Shown here: one piece after another, positions 46,186 to 55,448 of the stretch
Layout: the number at the start of each line of letters is the position of its first letter
Numbering within the stretch: position 1 is the stretch's first letter
Program-made: the position numbers and the translations under genes
Origin: Flavobacterium aquatile LMG 4008 = ATCC 11947
GTDB lineage: Bacteria > Bacteroidota > Bacteroidia > Flavobacteriales > Flavobacteriaceae
NCBI RefSeq assembly: GCF_000757385.1
Contig: NZ_JRHH01000001.1
Span: 124,001-188,000, forward strand
Direction of reading: 5' to 3'
Length of the DNA: 64,000 nt
The notes under the pieces: generated by a model
What the model was told of the DNA's origin: nothing
Databases searched by the model: none
Seen by the model: only the letters and a program-made list of their open reading frames with translations

Positions 46186-47466
46186 ATGGTAGAAAAACTA
46201 ATTACATTCTCTCTTAGAAACCGATATGTTGTCTTGCTTGTGGCAGCCGTTTTGTTTGGTTGGGGAATATACAGTGTTCAGCAAAATCCTATTGATGCAA
46301 TCCCAGATTTATCAGAAAATCAAGTTATTGTTTTTACGGAATGGATGGGAAGAAGTCCACAGGTAATCGAAGCACAAGTAACCTATCCTTTAGTTTCCAA
46401 CCTACAGGGAATTCCAAAAGTAAAAAACATTCGTGGAGCATCTATGTTTGGGATGAGTTTTGTCTACATAATTTTTGAAGATGATGTTGATGTCTATTGG
46501 GCAAGAACTCGGGTTTTAGAAAGACTTAACTATGCCCAACGATTATTACCTCAAAATGTAGTGCCTTCCTTAGGACCAGATGGCACTGGTGTTGGTCATA
46601 TTTTTTGGTACCATTTGGAAGCTAACGGTATGGACTTAGGCGAACAAAGAGCGTTACAGGATTGGTATGTGAAATTTGCACTACAAACTGTACCTGGTGT
46701 AGCAGAAGTGGCTTCATTTGGTGGTTTTGAAAAACAATACCAATTGGTTTTAGATCCATTAAAAATGCAATATTATAATGTAAGCATGATGGAAGTAATG
46801 AATGCTGTCAAAGCTAATAACAATGATGTTGGTGGGCGAAAGTTTGAAATGAGCAATATGTCATATATCATCAGAGGTTTAGGTTACTTAAAGAACACTA
46901 AAGATATAGAGGATATTTCAATTAAAAATTACAATTCTATTCCGGTTAAGGTAAAAGACATAGGTTCAGTGCAAATGGGTGGTGATTTACGTCTCGGGAT
47001 TTTTGACCAAAACGGAAACGGAGAAGTAGTGGGTGGTATAGTAGTAATGCGTTACGGCGAAAATGCAGATGAAGTCATCAAAGCTGTCAAAACAAAGATG
47101 AAAGAAGTTGAAAAAGGATTGCCCGAAGGGGTGAAATTCAAAACTTCGTACGATAGAAGTGAGTTAATCGAAAAAGCTATTGAATCTGTCAAAGGAACAC
47201 TTATAGAAGAAATGATAGCTGTTTCATTAGTCATTTTAATCTTTTTATTCCATTGGAGAAGTGCGCTTATAATCTTGATTCAACTTCCTATATCGGTAGC
47301 AATTGGCTTCATATTGCTTGAAGCATTTGGAATTTCTTCTAATATTATGTCACTAACCGGTATTGCACTCGCTATTGGTGTTGTAGTCGATGATGGTATT
47401 GTAATGGTAGAAAACGCTTACAGGACAATCTCGGAGAAGCAGGAAGAAATGGATGATAACAAATAA
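46186..47466 (+). CDS. cusA: CusA/CzcA-type RND pump, N-terminal half (ends at in-frame stop)
   Basis: The protein is 426 aa. It begins with TM1 (YVVLLVAAVLFGWGIYSV) and the porter domain (GMSFVYIIFEDDVDVYWAR), then reaches TM2-TM4, ending in AIGVVVDDGIVMVENAYR, which resembles the TM4 signature of Cu/Ag-type heavy-metal RND pumps. TAA at 47464-47466 interrupts the frame. The same frame resumes nine bases later and encodes the rest of the pump (47476-49413). The full product would be about 1075 aa, normal for CusA. The stop falls in the cytoplasmic loop before the next transmembrane helix, so two halves could in principle assemble. Confidence 0.85.
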   Translation: MVEKLITFSLRNRYVVLLVAAVLFGWGIYSVQQNPIDAIPDLSENQVIVFTEWMGRSPQVIEAQVTYPLVSNLQGIPKVKNIRGASMFGMSFVYIIFEDDVDVYWARTRVLERLNYAQRLLPQNVVPSLGPDGTGVGHIFWYHLEANGMDLGEQRALQDWYVKFALQTVPGVAEVASFGGFEKQYQLVLDPLKMQYYNVSMMEVMNAVKANNNDVGGRKFEMSNMSYIIRGLGYLKNTKDIEDISIKNYNSIPVKVKDIGSVQMGGDLRLGIFDQNGNGEVVGGIVVMRYGENADEVIKAVKTKMKEVEKGLPEGVKFKTSYDRSELIEKAIESVKGTLIEEMIAVSLVILIFLFHWRSALIILIQLPISVAIGFILLEAFGISSNIMSLTGIALAIGVVVDDGIVMVENAYRTISEKQEEMDDNK

Positions 47467-47475
47467 GCTGGTATT

Positions 47476-49413
47476 ATGATAGAAAAAATTAAAAATTTAT
47501 TTAAAAAGGAGCATGACCCTTTATCCTCTGACGAGAAACTACAACTAATTGAGAATTCATCAAAATTAGTGGGTCCAGGTGTTTTTTACTCAACACTAAT
47601 CGTAATTGCTTCTTTTCTGCCTGTTTTTTTACTTACAGGTATGGAAGGAAAGTTATTTAGCCCATTGGCTTGGACAAAATCATTCATTCTAATTGTTGAT
47701 GCTTTTTTAGCCATCACCCTTACGCCGGTCCTTATAAGCTTTTTATTAAAAGGTAAACTTCGTCCAGAGTATAAAAACCCAATCAATAAAAAACTGGAAA
47801 GTGTATACACTCCTATTTTGGTTTTTTGCTTGAAATGGAGAAAAACAGTGTTAGGATTTAACATAGTCGCTTTAATAATTGGCATTGTAATGTTTACTCG
47901 CTTAGGCTCTGAATTTATGCCTCCTTTAGATGAAGGTTCAGTACTTTTCATGCCGGTTACTTTACCTGATGTTTCTAACTCTGAGGTAAAAAGAATATTG
48001 CAGGTTCAGGACAAACTAATAAAATCAATTCCCGAAGTTGATCATGTTTTAGGAAAAGCCGGTAGAGCCAATACTGCTACTGATAATAGCCCTATTAGTA
48101 TGATTGAAACCATCATTTTATTAAAACCTCAAAAGGAATGGAGAGAGGATAAAACAAAGAATGACATCATTACCGAAATAAATAACAAACTACAAATCCC
48201 GGGAGTGACCAACGGTTTTACACAGCCTATAATTAATAGAATAAACATGCTTTCAACCGGTATTCGAACTGATGTTGGAATTAAAGTTTATGGCGAAAGT
48301 TTGGATACCATTAATGCTTTATCTCAAAAAATTAAAAAAGCACTCGAAGGTACTTCGGGTGTAAAAGATTTGTATGCAGAGCCAATAACCGGTGGGAGAT
48401 ACATTGATATTGAGGCAAAAAGGGAAATGTTGGGAAGATATGGTCTTTCAATTGATGATATTAATGCAGTAGTAGAAGCCGCTATCGGAGGAATGAAACT
48501 AACAACTACTATTGAAGGACGACAACGCTTTTCAGTAAATGCCAGATATGCCCAAGAGTATCGAAACAGTATTGAGGCACTCAAAAAATTGCAAGTCCAA
48601 ACGATGCAATATGGTCCAATTCCTCTAGAAACAGTTGCAGAGGTAAAAATAAGTGATGGACCTCCCATGATAAATAGTGAAAACGCTATGCTAAGAGGAA
48701 GTGTGCTGTTTAATGTTCGTGACCGAGACTTGGGAAGTACCGTAAAAGAGGCCCAGCAAAAATTAAATTCAATGATGTCTAAAATGCCTAAAGGATATTA
48801 CATTGAATGGAGTGGTCAGTGGGAAAATCAGTTAAGAGCAAATAAAACGCTAAGTATGATACTACCAATAGTGGTAATAATTATCTTCCTCATATTGTAT
48901 TTTACCTATCACTCAATGAAGGAAGCGCTGATAACAATGATAACAGTACCTTTTGCTTTAATAGGAGGTGTTTTTATGGTCTATTTTTATGGTATAAATC
49001 TATCTGTCGCTGTTGCAGTCGGGTTTATTGCACTTTTCGGAATGGCCATAGAGACAGCCATGTTAATGACAATCTATTTAAATGAATCTATGAACAAAAT
49101 GGTCGAAAAGCATGGCAATAGTTCACAAACAATTACAGAAGACATATTAAAAAAATACATTATTGATGGCTCAGCAAAAAGATTGAGACCAAAATTAATG
49201 ACGGTTTCTGTTTCTTTATTTGGTCTTATTCCGATACTTTGGGCAACAGGCACAGGTGCGGATGTGATGTTGCCTATAACAGTTCCTCTTATCGGAGGGA
49301 CAATTACTTCTACAATTTATGTATTATTAGTAACTCCTATTGTTTTTGAAATGGTGAAACTTCACGAATTAAAAACTAAAGGCAAAATAGAACTTATAGA
49401 TGTTAAAGAATAA
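47476..49413 (+). CDS. cusA: CusA/CzcA-type RND pump, C-terminal half
   Basis: The protein is 645 aa from ATG 47476, in the same frame as the preceding half. A polar cytoplasmic segment (residues 1-30) leads to TM helices (GVFYSTLIVIASFLPVFLLTG and others). The second porter and docking regions follow (LDEGSVLFMPVTLP, INMLSTGIRTDVGIKVYGES), then the last TM block (VAVAVGFIALFGMAIETAML). It is complete at the 3' end and overlaps the cusC start by 14 bases. Separate translation from its own ATG, just past the stop, is possible. Confidence 0.85.
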   Translation: MIEKIKNLFKKEHDPLSSDEKLQLIENSSKLVGPGVFYSTLIVIASFLPVFLLTGMEGKLFSPLAWTKSFILIVDAFLAITLTPVLISFLLKGKLRPEYKNPINKKLESVYTPILVFCLKWRKTVLGFNIVALIIGIVMFTRLGSEFMPPLDEGSVLFMPVTLPDVSNSEVKRILQVQDKLIKSIPEVDHVLGKAGRANTATDNSPISMIETIILLKPQKEWREDKTKNDIITEINNKLQIPGVTNGFTQPIINRINMLSTGIRTDVGIKVYGESLDTINALSQKIKKALEGTSGVKDLYAEPITGGRYIDIEAKREMLGRYGLSIDDINAVVEAAIGGMKLTTTIEGRQRFSVNARYAQEYRNSIEALKKLQVQTMQYGPIPLETVAEVKISDGPPMINSENAMLRGSVLFNVRDRDLGSTVKEAQQKLNSMMSKMPKGYYIEWSGQWENQLRANKTLSMILPIVVIIIFLILYFTYHSMKEALITMITVPFALIGGVFMVYFYGINLSVAVAVGFIALFGMAIETAMLMTIYLNESMNKMVEKHGNSSQTITEDILKKYIIDGSAKRLRPKLMTVSVSLFGLIPILWATGTGADVMLPITVPLIGGTITSTIYVLLVTPIVFEMVKLHELKTKGKIELIDVKE

Positions 49414-50653
49414 ATATAATATCGTTATAAGCTTTTTGATTTTAAGCTTTACAACTGCTAATGCACAAATACTTTCGTTAGAAAATATTTTAAGTACAAT
49501 CAAAACCGATAATCCACAGCTAAAAATGTACGATGCTGATATCAAAAGTATGGATGCCGCTGCAAAAGGTGCTAAAAGCTGGATGGCACCACAAGTAGAA
49601 ACAGGTTTTTTTATGGCGCCATATAATACTAAAATGTGGAAAGCAGATGATATGAGCCTAGGTATGGGCAGTTATATGATTGGAGTTTCACAAATGATTC
49701 CCAATGCAAAAAAACAAAATGCCGAATACAAGTATATGAGTGCCATGTCGTCTGTTGAAAAAGAAAACAAAAATTACACTTTAAATCAGCTTTATGCCTT
49801 AGCCAAAACAAATTACTATCAATGGCTTATACTAAATAAAAAAGCCAAGGTGGCCAATGATAATTTACTACTATTAAACTACATGATAAAAAGCATGGAA
49901 ATAAGGTATCAGTACAATATGGATAAACTCTCAACCTATTATAAAGCAAAATCTCAATACAATGAATTGGAAAGTATGATTATAATGCTTCAGAATGATA
50001 TCTCACAAAAAAGAATTATGCTCAACACACTAATGTCAAGAGATAAAAATACCGTGTTTGAAATTGAAGAAACATTCGAACTAAAAGAATACAACACACA
50101 ATTATTAGACACTACTTTAATTTCTAAAAACAGAAGCGATATAAATGCTATAACAAGAGCCATAGAAATAAATCAACTGAGAGTCGAAGCTGAAAAGTCA
50201 AAACTATTGCCCGAGTTTGGAATAAAATATGATCACATGTTTGCTTTTGGACAGCAACCACAACAATTCTCACTGATGGGTATGATAACTATTCCTATGC
50301 CTTGGTCAACCAAAATGAACAAAGCCAACATTAGTAGTTTTCAAATTAAAAACGAAAGTCTTAATTGGCAAAAACAAATGATTTTAAATGAAACAGTTGG
50401 CATGATTTCAGGTATGAATACAGAACTTTCAAACCTCAAAAAACAATACACTATCTCCGAAAAGAGCATTATTCCATCATTGCGTAAAAATTATGACACC
50501 GCAGTATTAGCTTGGCAAAATAACACGGGGGATTTATTTGTTGTCTTAGATGCTTGGGAAGCTTTGAATATGGCTCAAATGGATGCACTAGACAAATTGT
50601 TGTCCATACTAAACACTCAGGTAGAAATCGAAAAACAATTGGAAATTAAGTAA
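49400..50653 (+). CDS. cusC: TolC-family outer-membrane channel (CusC-like)
   Basis: The protein is 417 aa. A signal peptide ends near NAQ. Two outer-membrane efflux repeats with long helices follow. It begins 14 bases inside cusA. Met-rich stretches (FFMAPYNTKMWKADDMSLGMG) near residues 70-95 suit a copper/silver channel. It should form the outer exit of the CusCBA-type pump. There is no lipobox. Confidence 0.87.
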   Translation: MLKNKYNIVISFLILSFTTANAQILSLENILSTIKTDNPQLKMYDADIKSMDAAAKGAKSWMAPQVETGFFMAPYNTKMWKADDMSLGMGSYMIGVSQMIPNAKKQNAEYKYMSAMSSVEKENKNYTLNQLYALAKTNYYQWLILNKKAKVANDNLLLLNYMIKSMEIRYQYNMDKLSTYYKAKSQYNELESMIIMLQNDISQKRIMLNTLMSRDKNTVFEIEETFELKEYNTQLLDTTLISKNRSDINAITRAIEINQLRVEAEKSKLLPEFGIKYDHMFAFGQQPQQFSLMGMITIPMPWSTKMNKANISSFQIKNESLNWQKQMILNETVGMISGMNTELSNLKKQYTISEKSIIPSLRKNYDTAVLAWQNNTGDLFVVLDAWEALNMAQMDALDKLLSILNTQVEIEKQLEIK

Positions 50654-50655
50654 TT

Positions 50656-51903
50656 ATGAATAAGTACATCAAATATGGTTTGATTTTAAGCGCAATAGCC
50701 ATAATCGGCTCTATCATCTATTTCATTATAGTAAAACCCAAAGAGCATGTAGAAGGCTCTCATCAACCTGTTGTCTATACTTGCTCAATGCATCCGCAAA
50801 TCATTAGAGATAAACCGGGAAACTGCCCTATTTGCGGAATGACTTTAGTAAAAAAAGTAACCGACAATCATGCTAATGAAGACCATAATCTCGAAAATGT
50901 CATTAAGCCTACAGATAACTTTATAGTAGGTAAATTTCAAACCACAACAGCAATAGACTCAACATTGAGCAGTGAAATCAATCTTCCGGGTATTATCGCT
51001 TATGACCCAAATTCAGCCATAAATATTGCAGCCAAAATAAGTGGCCGAATAGAAAAAATGTATGTGAATTTCAAATACCAACGTATTAATAAAGGACAAA
51101 AATTATTTGATTTATACAGTCCTGAACTTTTAACTGAACAGGAAAACTTTATTTATATACTTTCAAATGATAGCGAAAACCATTCAATCATTGAGGCATC
51201 TAAACAAAAACTATTGCTTTATGGCATGACTCAAAATCAAATAAGCACTTTAGCTAATTCCAAAAAGGCTAATCCTAAAATAGCTATTTACAGCCCTTCA
51301 AATGGAATAGTGATGGGAACAGAAACAATGGTTACTCCATCAAATTCCGCGATGCAAAACATGAACAACAGTACAGAAAGACTGGAATTAAAAGAAGGAA
51401 ACTATGTGAAAAAGGGAGAGGTTGTTTTTAGATTAGTAAATACAGCTAAAGTTTGGGGAATATTCAATATTACACAAGAAAGCAGTAGTCTTATTAAAGT
51501 AAATCAAGCCATTAAAATAACGTCTGAACTCAATGGTGAACAATCGATAGAAACCAAAATTAATTTTATTGAAACTCAATTTAATGTTGCCGACAGAACC
51601 AATAGAATTAGGGTTTATTTAAACAATAACACACTCAATCTGCCAATAGGATTGAGATTGCAGGGTATCATAAAAACGACATCAATAAGCGGTATTTGGG
51701 TGCAAAAAAATGCATTGGTAAGTACTGGAAATAAAAAAATCGCTTTTATCAAATTTCAGAATGGTTTTAAGGCAACACCGGTAAAAACAGGATTTGAAAT
51801 GAAAGAGTATATTCAAATCATTACTGGTATTTCAGTAAAAGATACCATTGCAAAAAATGCACAATATTTAATCGATAGCGAAAGCTTTATTAAAACGGAG
51901 TAA
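50656..51903 (+). CDS. cusB: RND periplasmic adaptor with heavy-metal-binding module (CusB-like)
   Basis: The protein is 415 aa. One N-terminal membrane anchor (residues 5-25) is followed by a heavy-metal-binding module YTCSMHPQI...CPICGMTL at about 38-65. Barrel-sandwich and beta-barrel regions of a membrane-fusion protein follow (KISGRIEKMYVNFKYQ, LYSPELLTEQEN). It lies two bases after cusC and two before a second adaptor. It should link CusA to CusC and present metal. Confidence 0.88.
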   Translation: MNKYIKYGLILSAIAIIGSIIYFIIVKPKEHVEGSHQPVVYTCSMHPQIIRDKPGNCPICGMTLVKKVTDNHANEDHNLENVIKPTDNFIVGKFQTTTAIDSTLSSEINLPGIIAYDPNSAINIAAKISGRIEKMYVNFKYQRINKGQKLFDLYSPELLTEQENFIYILSNDSENHSIIEASKQKLLLYGMTQNQISTLANSKKANPKIAIYSPSNGIVMGTETMVTPSNSAMQNMNNSTERLELKEGNYVKKGEVVFRLVNTAKVWGIFNITQESSSLIKVNQAIKITSELNGEQSIETKINFIETQFNVADRTNRIRVYLNNNTLNLPIGLRLQGIIKTTSISGIWVQKNALVSTGNKKIAFIKFQNGFKATPVKTGFEMKEYIQIITGISVKDTIAKNAQYLIDSESFIKTE

Positions 51904-51905
51904 AT

Positions 51906-53147
51906 ATGAAAAAATCAAATAAAATAGGCATCCTTTTATTATTTGTGTTGATACTTATGGCTTGCAATTCTAAAGAAAAACACGACCATTCAGTGACTGA
52001 TAAAAAAGAGCATTCTCAACATGATAAAAATAAAGAAACAACTTTTTATACATGTTCTATGGATCCCCAGGTGAAAGAAGACAAACCGGGAAAGTGTCCT
52101 ATTTGCCATATGGAGTTAACACCTGTAAAACGTGATGAAAATGAAGCAAACCAAATAAGCTTAAGTAAACAACAAATACAACTTGGCAATATTACAACCC
52201 AAGTTATCGAGCAAACACAAAATAATGTAGAACAAAATTATACTGGTGTTTTAACATTCAATCAAGAAAAATCCAAAACTTTTTCATCAAAAGCAATGGG
52301 TAGAATTGAAAAACTATATTTCAAATCTACCGGTGATTATATAACTTTAAACCAACCAATATATCAATTATATAGTGAAGATATTGCAATAGCAAAACAA
52401 GACTATTATACAGCATTTAAACAACTTGAAATGCCTGGTGATTTTGGTAAAAACGCAAAAAACATGTTGAATTCGGCCAAACAAAAACTCCTCTTCTATG
52501 GTCTGTCGAATAGTCAAATTGAGCATATTAAAAGTAATAAAGATGTTTCACCCTATACCACATTTTACAATACTGTTAGTGGTACAATTTCAGAAATAAG
52601 TGCTGTTGAAGGTAGTTATATCATGGAAGGTGCTCCAATTATCAAGATAACTGATTTAAGTAAACTCTGGCTTGAAACACAAGTTAATATCAACTACTTC
52701 AAAAGCCTCAAAATCGGCCAAATTGCTACAATAACATTTGCCGATTTCCCCGAGAAATCAATAAGTGCCACAGTATCATTTATAAATCCGGAAATAAATC
52801 CGGAAACCCGTTTACTTTTGATTCGATTTGAAATACCAAATCAAACTCAAATCTTAAAACCCGGTATGCAGGCTATCGCAAAGTTGAGGATTACCGGAGG
52901 TAAAGGAATCTATATTCCAACCGATGCGGTAATTAGAGAAGAAAGCGCATCATACATTTGGATAGAAAAGAAGCCTGGTGTTTATGAAAATCTAATGGTA
53001 GAAACAGGAATCGAAACCAACGGACTTATAGAAATAAAAACAAAAATTCCTAATGGTCAAAAAGTTGTGATAACAGGAGCCTATGCTATCAATAGTGAAT
53101 ATAAATTCCGTAAAGGCAGCGACCCGATGGAAGGCATGAAAATGTAA
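51906..53147 (+). CDS. cusB: Second RND periplasmic adaptor (CusB-like lipoprotein)
   Basis: The protein is 413 aa. A lipobox LMAC is followed by a His/Lys-rich stretch (HDHSVTDKKEHSQHDKNK) and a heavy-metal-binding module YTCSMDPQV...CPICHMEL, in which the usual Gly is His and the usual His is Asp. The adaptor core follows (MGRIEKLYFKSTGDYI, LYSEDIAIAKQDY). Two adaptor genes side by side allow a mixed hexamer or a division of labour between capture and coupling. Confidence 0.87.
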   Translation: MKKSNKIGILLLFVLILMACNSKEKHDHSVTDKKEHSQHDKNKETTFYTCSMDPQVKEDKPGKCPICHMELTPVKRDENEANQISLSKQQIQLGNITTQVIEQTQNNVEQNYTGVLTFNQEKSKTFSSKAMGRIEKLYFKSTGDYITLNQPIYQLYSEDIAIAKQDYYTAFKQLEMPGDFGKNAKNMLNSAKQKLLFYGLSNSQIEHIKSNKDVSPYTTFYNTVSGTISEISAVEGSYIMEGAPIIKITDLSKLWLETQVNINYFKSLKIGQIATITFADFPEKSISATVSFINPEINPETRLLLIRFEIPNQTQILKPGMQAIAKLRITGGKGIYIPTDAVIREESASYIWIEKKPGVYENLMVETGIETNGLIEIKTKIPNGQKVVITGAYAINSEYKFRKGSDPMEGMKM

Positions 53148-53162
53148 TTTAAAATAGTAAGG

Positions 53163-54407
53163 ATGAACAATTTAAATCAAATAATACAACAATACAAAAA
53201 AGACAACGAAAGTGTTTATAATACCTGGTTTGTTGACAATGATCAAAGACTAAAAGCATTCCGAACTATAAGGCGGGGTGTTTTACAGGTTATTGAAGAT
53301 ATAAAAAACAAATCATTCCCAAACGATTTCAAGAACAGTAGTTTAGAGTTTGTATTGAATTGCATTGCAGAGCAAAAGCAAGTTTTTGTTGGTGTTTCAC
53401 ATCCTTTTTATTGGAAACCCAAGTTGCGTATTCCTGATATTTACGAAAATCAAAACAACAAAATCGCTTTTGGTCAGTTCCTCGAAAATTGCATTAATGC
53501 TAAAACTGAAGAACAAGTTGTAAAAGAGATTGTAAAATTAGACACGCTAAAAATAAAAGGTCTTGGTCCGGCTGTTGCCAGTATTTTATACTTCATACAT
53601 CCTACTTGGTTTCCACCGTTCAATACTGCTATTCTCAACGGATTTAATTTTTTATACAAAGACAAAAAGAAGCTAGGGAGTTGGACAGAATACCTAAAAA
53701 TTAGAGAAACACTTCTCGAAACTAACAGCTCACATAAATCCGAATTATCTAATGATTTGGGAGCAATTTCAGGATTGTGTTTTGAAATTGGAACACAAAA
53801 AATGTTGATTGGTAATGATGAATACTTGAGTGAAGAGGAGCGCAATAAGTTTGAAAAAAACATAGTGAAACGACAAAAGGAAATTCAAGAAGAAAAGCAA
53901 GAAGAGAACTTACATAGCGAAATGCAATACCATTTATTAAAAATCGGAGCTTCGTTAGGTTTTGATGTTACGCCTGCTAGTAATGACAAAAGCAAAGCTT
54001 TCAACGGGCAAAGTTTTTCTTTTATCTCTATGAATAAATTTCCTGAATTGCCTTGCGATAAAGACACACAAAACACTATTAAACTTATTGATGTGCTATG
54101 GTTTGAAAAAGGAACAAACAACATTATTGGCGCATTTGAAGTAGAAAAAAGCACCAGCATTTATTCGGGTATTTTACGTCTTTCCGACCTTTATTTTAGT
54201 ATTTCTGACGGCGATGAAGTATTCTATATTATTATCCCCGACAGTCGTGAAAAAGATGTGATTCAACAACTAAATAGACCTGTCATAAAAAATTCAAAAA
54301 TGATTATCAAATATATACTGTTTTCAGAATTGAGAACCAATTGTGACGCTATTTGCAAATTTGGTTCAGATCATTCTATTATGGATAAAATAGCAAAAAC
54401 AATTTAA
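53163..54407 (+). CDS. HhH and PD-(D/E)xK restriction-endonuclease-like protein
   Basis: The protein is 414 aa. Near residues 130-155 LKIKGLGPAVASILYFI resembles a helix-hairpin-helix DNA-binding motif. The C-terminal third contains KLIDVLWFEKG and IIGAFEVEKSTSIYSGILRLSDLY, which resembles the catalytic core of type II-like restriction endonucleases, with Asp in IDVLW and Glu in FEVEKS. No methyltransferase accompanies it. It is 15 bases after the second adaptor and 10 before the regulator, so it is part of the metal operon, which is unexpected. Its role there is not evident. Confidence 0.6.
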   Translation: MNNLNQIIQQYKKDNESVYNTWFVDNDQRLKAFRTIRRGVLQVIEDIKNKSFPNDFKNSSLEFVLNCIAEQKQVFVGVSHPFYWKPKLRIPDIYENQNNKIAFGQFLENCINAKTEEQVVKEIVKLDTLKIKGLGPAVASILYFIHPTWFPPFNTAILNGFNFLYKDKKKLGSWTEYLKIRETLLETNSSHKSELSNDLGAISGLCFEIGTQKMLIGNDEYLSEEERNKFEKNIVKRQKEIQEEKQEENLHSEMQYHLLKIGASLGFDVTPASNDKSKAFNGQSFSFISMNKFPELPCDKDTQNTIKLIDVLWFEKGTNNIIGAFEVEKSTSIYSGILRLSDLYFSISDGDEVFYIIIPDSREKDVIQQLNRPVIKNSKMIIKYILFSELRTNCDAICKFGSDHSIMDKIAKTI

Positions 54408-54417
54408 GACTTCAAGG

Positions 54418-54978
54418 ATGAAACTACACATTAAAAATATGGTATGCAACAGATGCAAAATAGTAGTGAAGTCTGAGCTAGAAAAACTCGGGCTTCACAT
54501 TATTACTGTTAATTTAGGAAATGTAGAGATTCTTGAGGAAAGTATCGAAAATCAAAAAGAAAAATTAGAAAAAAGTTTCCAATTACTTGGTTTTGAATTA
54601 CTAGATAATAAAATTAGTAAAACTGTGGAACGAATTAAAAATCTAATTATTGATTTGGTGCATAATCAAAACACAGTATTGAAAATCAATTTATCTCAAT
54701 ATTTATCACAAGATTTATTACAGGATTACAATACAATTAGCAATCTATTTTCAGATGTGGAAGGAACAACTATTGAGCATTATTATATTTCTCAAAAGAT
54801 TGAAAAAGTAAAAGAACTGTTAATTTACGATGAACTTTCATTAAGTCAAATTGCTGATAAAATGCAGTATAGTGATGTGGCACATTTAAGCAATCAATTT
54901 AAAAAAGTAACGGGTTTTACGCCAACTGCATTCAAAAGATCTAAAAATAATAACCGTATTCAAATAGAAGATATATAA
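54418..54978 (+). CDS. HMA-like domain fused to AraC-type regulator
   Basis: The protein is 186 aa. The N-terminal 62 residues (KLHIKNMVCNRCKIVVKSEL) have an HMA-like fold with a CxxC site. The C-terminal 110 residues form an AraC double helix-turn-helix (LSLSQIADKMQYSDVAHLSNQFKKVTGFTPTAF). Metal binding by the CxxC domain would plausibly switch DNA binding. It ends the long operon and is followed by the promoter of the four-helix copper protein, its most obvious target. Regulation by Cu(I) or Ag(I) is inferred. Confidence 0.78.
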   Translation: MKLHIKNMVCNRCKIVVKSELEKLGLHIITVNLGNVEILEESIENQKEKLEKSFQLLGFELLDNKISKTVERIKNLIIDLVHNQNTVLKINLSQYLSQDLLQDYNTISNLFSDVEGTTIEHYYISQKIEKVKELLIYDELSLSQIADKMQYSDVAHLSNQFKKVTGFTPTAFKRSKNNNRIQIEDI

Positions 54979-55030
54979 ATTATACAAATCATAACTAAAG
55001 TTTTACAATGATTTAAGTAAAGTAATAATT

Positions 55031-55059
55031 GAACTTTGTTGTGTAGAAATTAATCTACA
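55031..55059 (+). promoter_or_regulatory. Promoter-like box and inverted repeat before the copper-storage gene
   Basis: GAACTTTG (55031-55038) matches TAnnTTTG except the first base. Immediately after comes TGTAGA-N6-TCTACA (55042-55059), a perfect 6-bp inverted repeat across the expected start site. The HMA-AraC regulator encoded just upstream is a candidate binder. Confidence 0.45.
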
Positions 55060-55076
55060 ATTAATTAATTATTACA

Positions 55077-55382
55077 ATGAAAAATGTTCAAGTGAGTATC
55101 GAAGCGTGTTTAGCCTGTATGGTTGAATGTGAAAAATGTATTGATGGTTGTGTTACAGCAAAACATCATTTAGAATGTGTTAAATTGTGTCAAGATTGTG
55201 CCGACATTTGTGCATTATGTGCCCGATTGTGTGCTAGAGGTTCCCAATTTGCAGATGCACTATGTGCTTTATGTGTAAAATGTTGTGAAGCGTGTGCTAC
55301 AGAGTGCAGCAAACACGATATGGAGTGTTGCAAAAAATGTGCAGAAGCATGCAAAAAATGTGCAGAAGCCTGCAAAATGTAA
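55077..55382 (+). CDS. Four-helix-bundle copper-binding protein (Csp/DUF326 type)
   Basis: The protein is 101 aa with about 22 cysteines in CxxC and CxxxC spacing (ACLACMVECEKC, CQDCADICALC, CCKKCAEACKKCAEAC). This is typical of four-helix bundles that store many Cu(I) ions in their core. It lacks a signal peptide, so it is cytosolic (Csp3-like). It has its own promoter region and is followed by a strong hairpin. It would buffer Cu(I) before export. Confidence 0.88.
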   Translation: MKNVQVSIEACLACMVECEKCIDGCVTAKHHLECVKLCQDCADICALCARLCARGSQFADALCALCVKCCEACATECSKHDMECCKKCAEACKKCAEACKM

Positions 55383-55391
55383 AAAATAATC

Positions 55392-55435
55392 AATTCAATA
55401 CAAAATGCTAATCAAATAGTATTTTGTATTGAATT
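55392..55435 (+). terminator. Long perfect hairpin after copper-storage gene
   Basis: AATTCAATACAAAAT (55392-55406) and ATTTTGTATTGAATT (55421-55435) form a perfect 15-bp stem with a 14-nt loop. The tail AAAAA is not a U tract, so it may be an mRNA-stabilising or weak termination element between this gene and the next. Confidence 0.55.
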
Positions 55436-55448
55436 AAAAAATGAAAAA

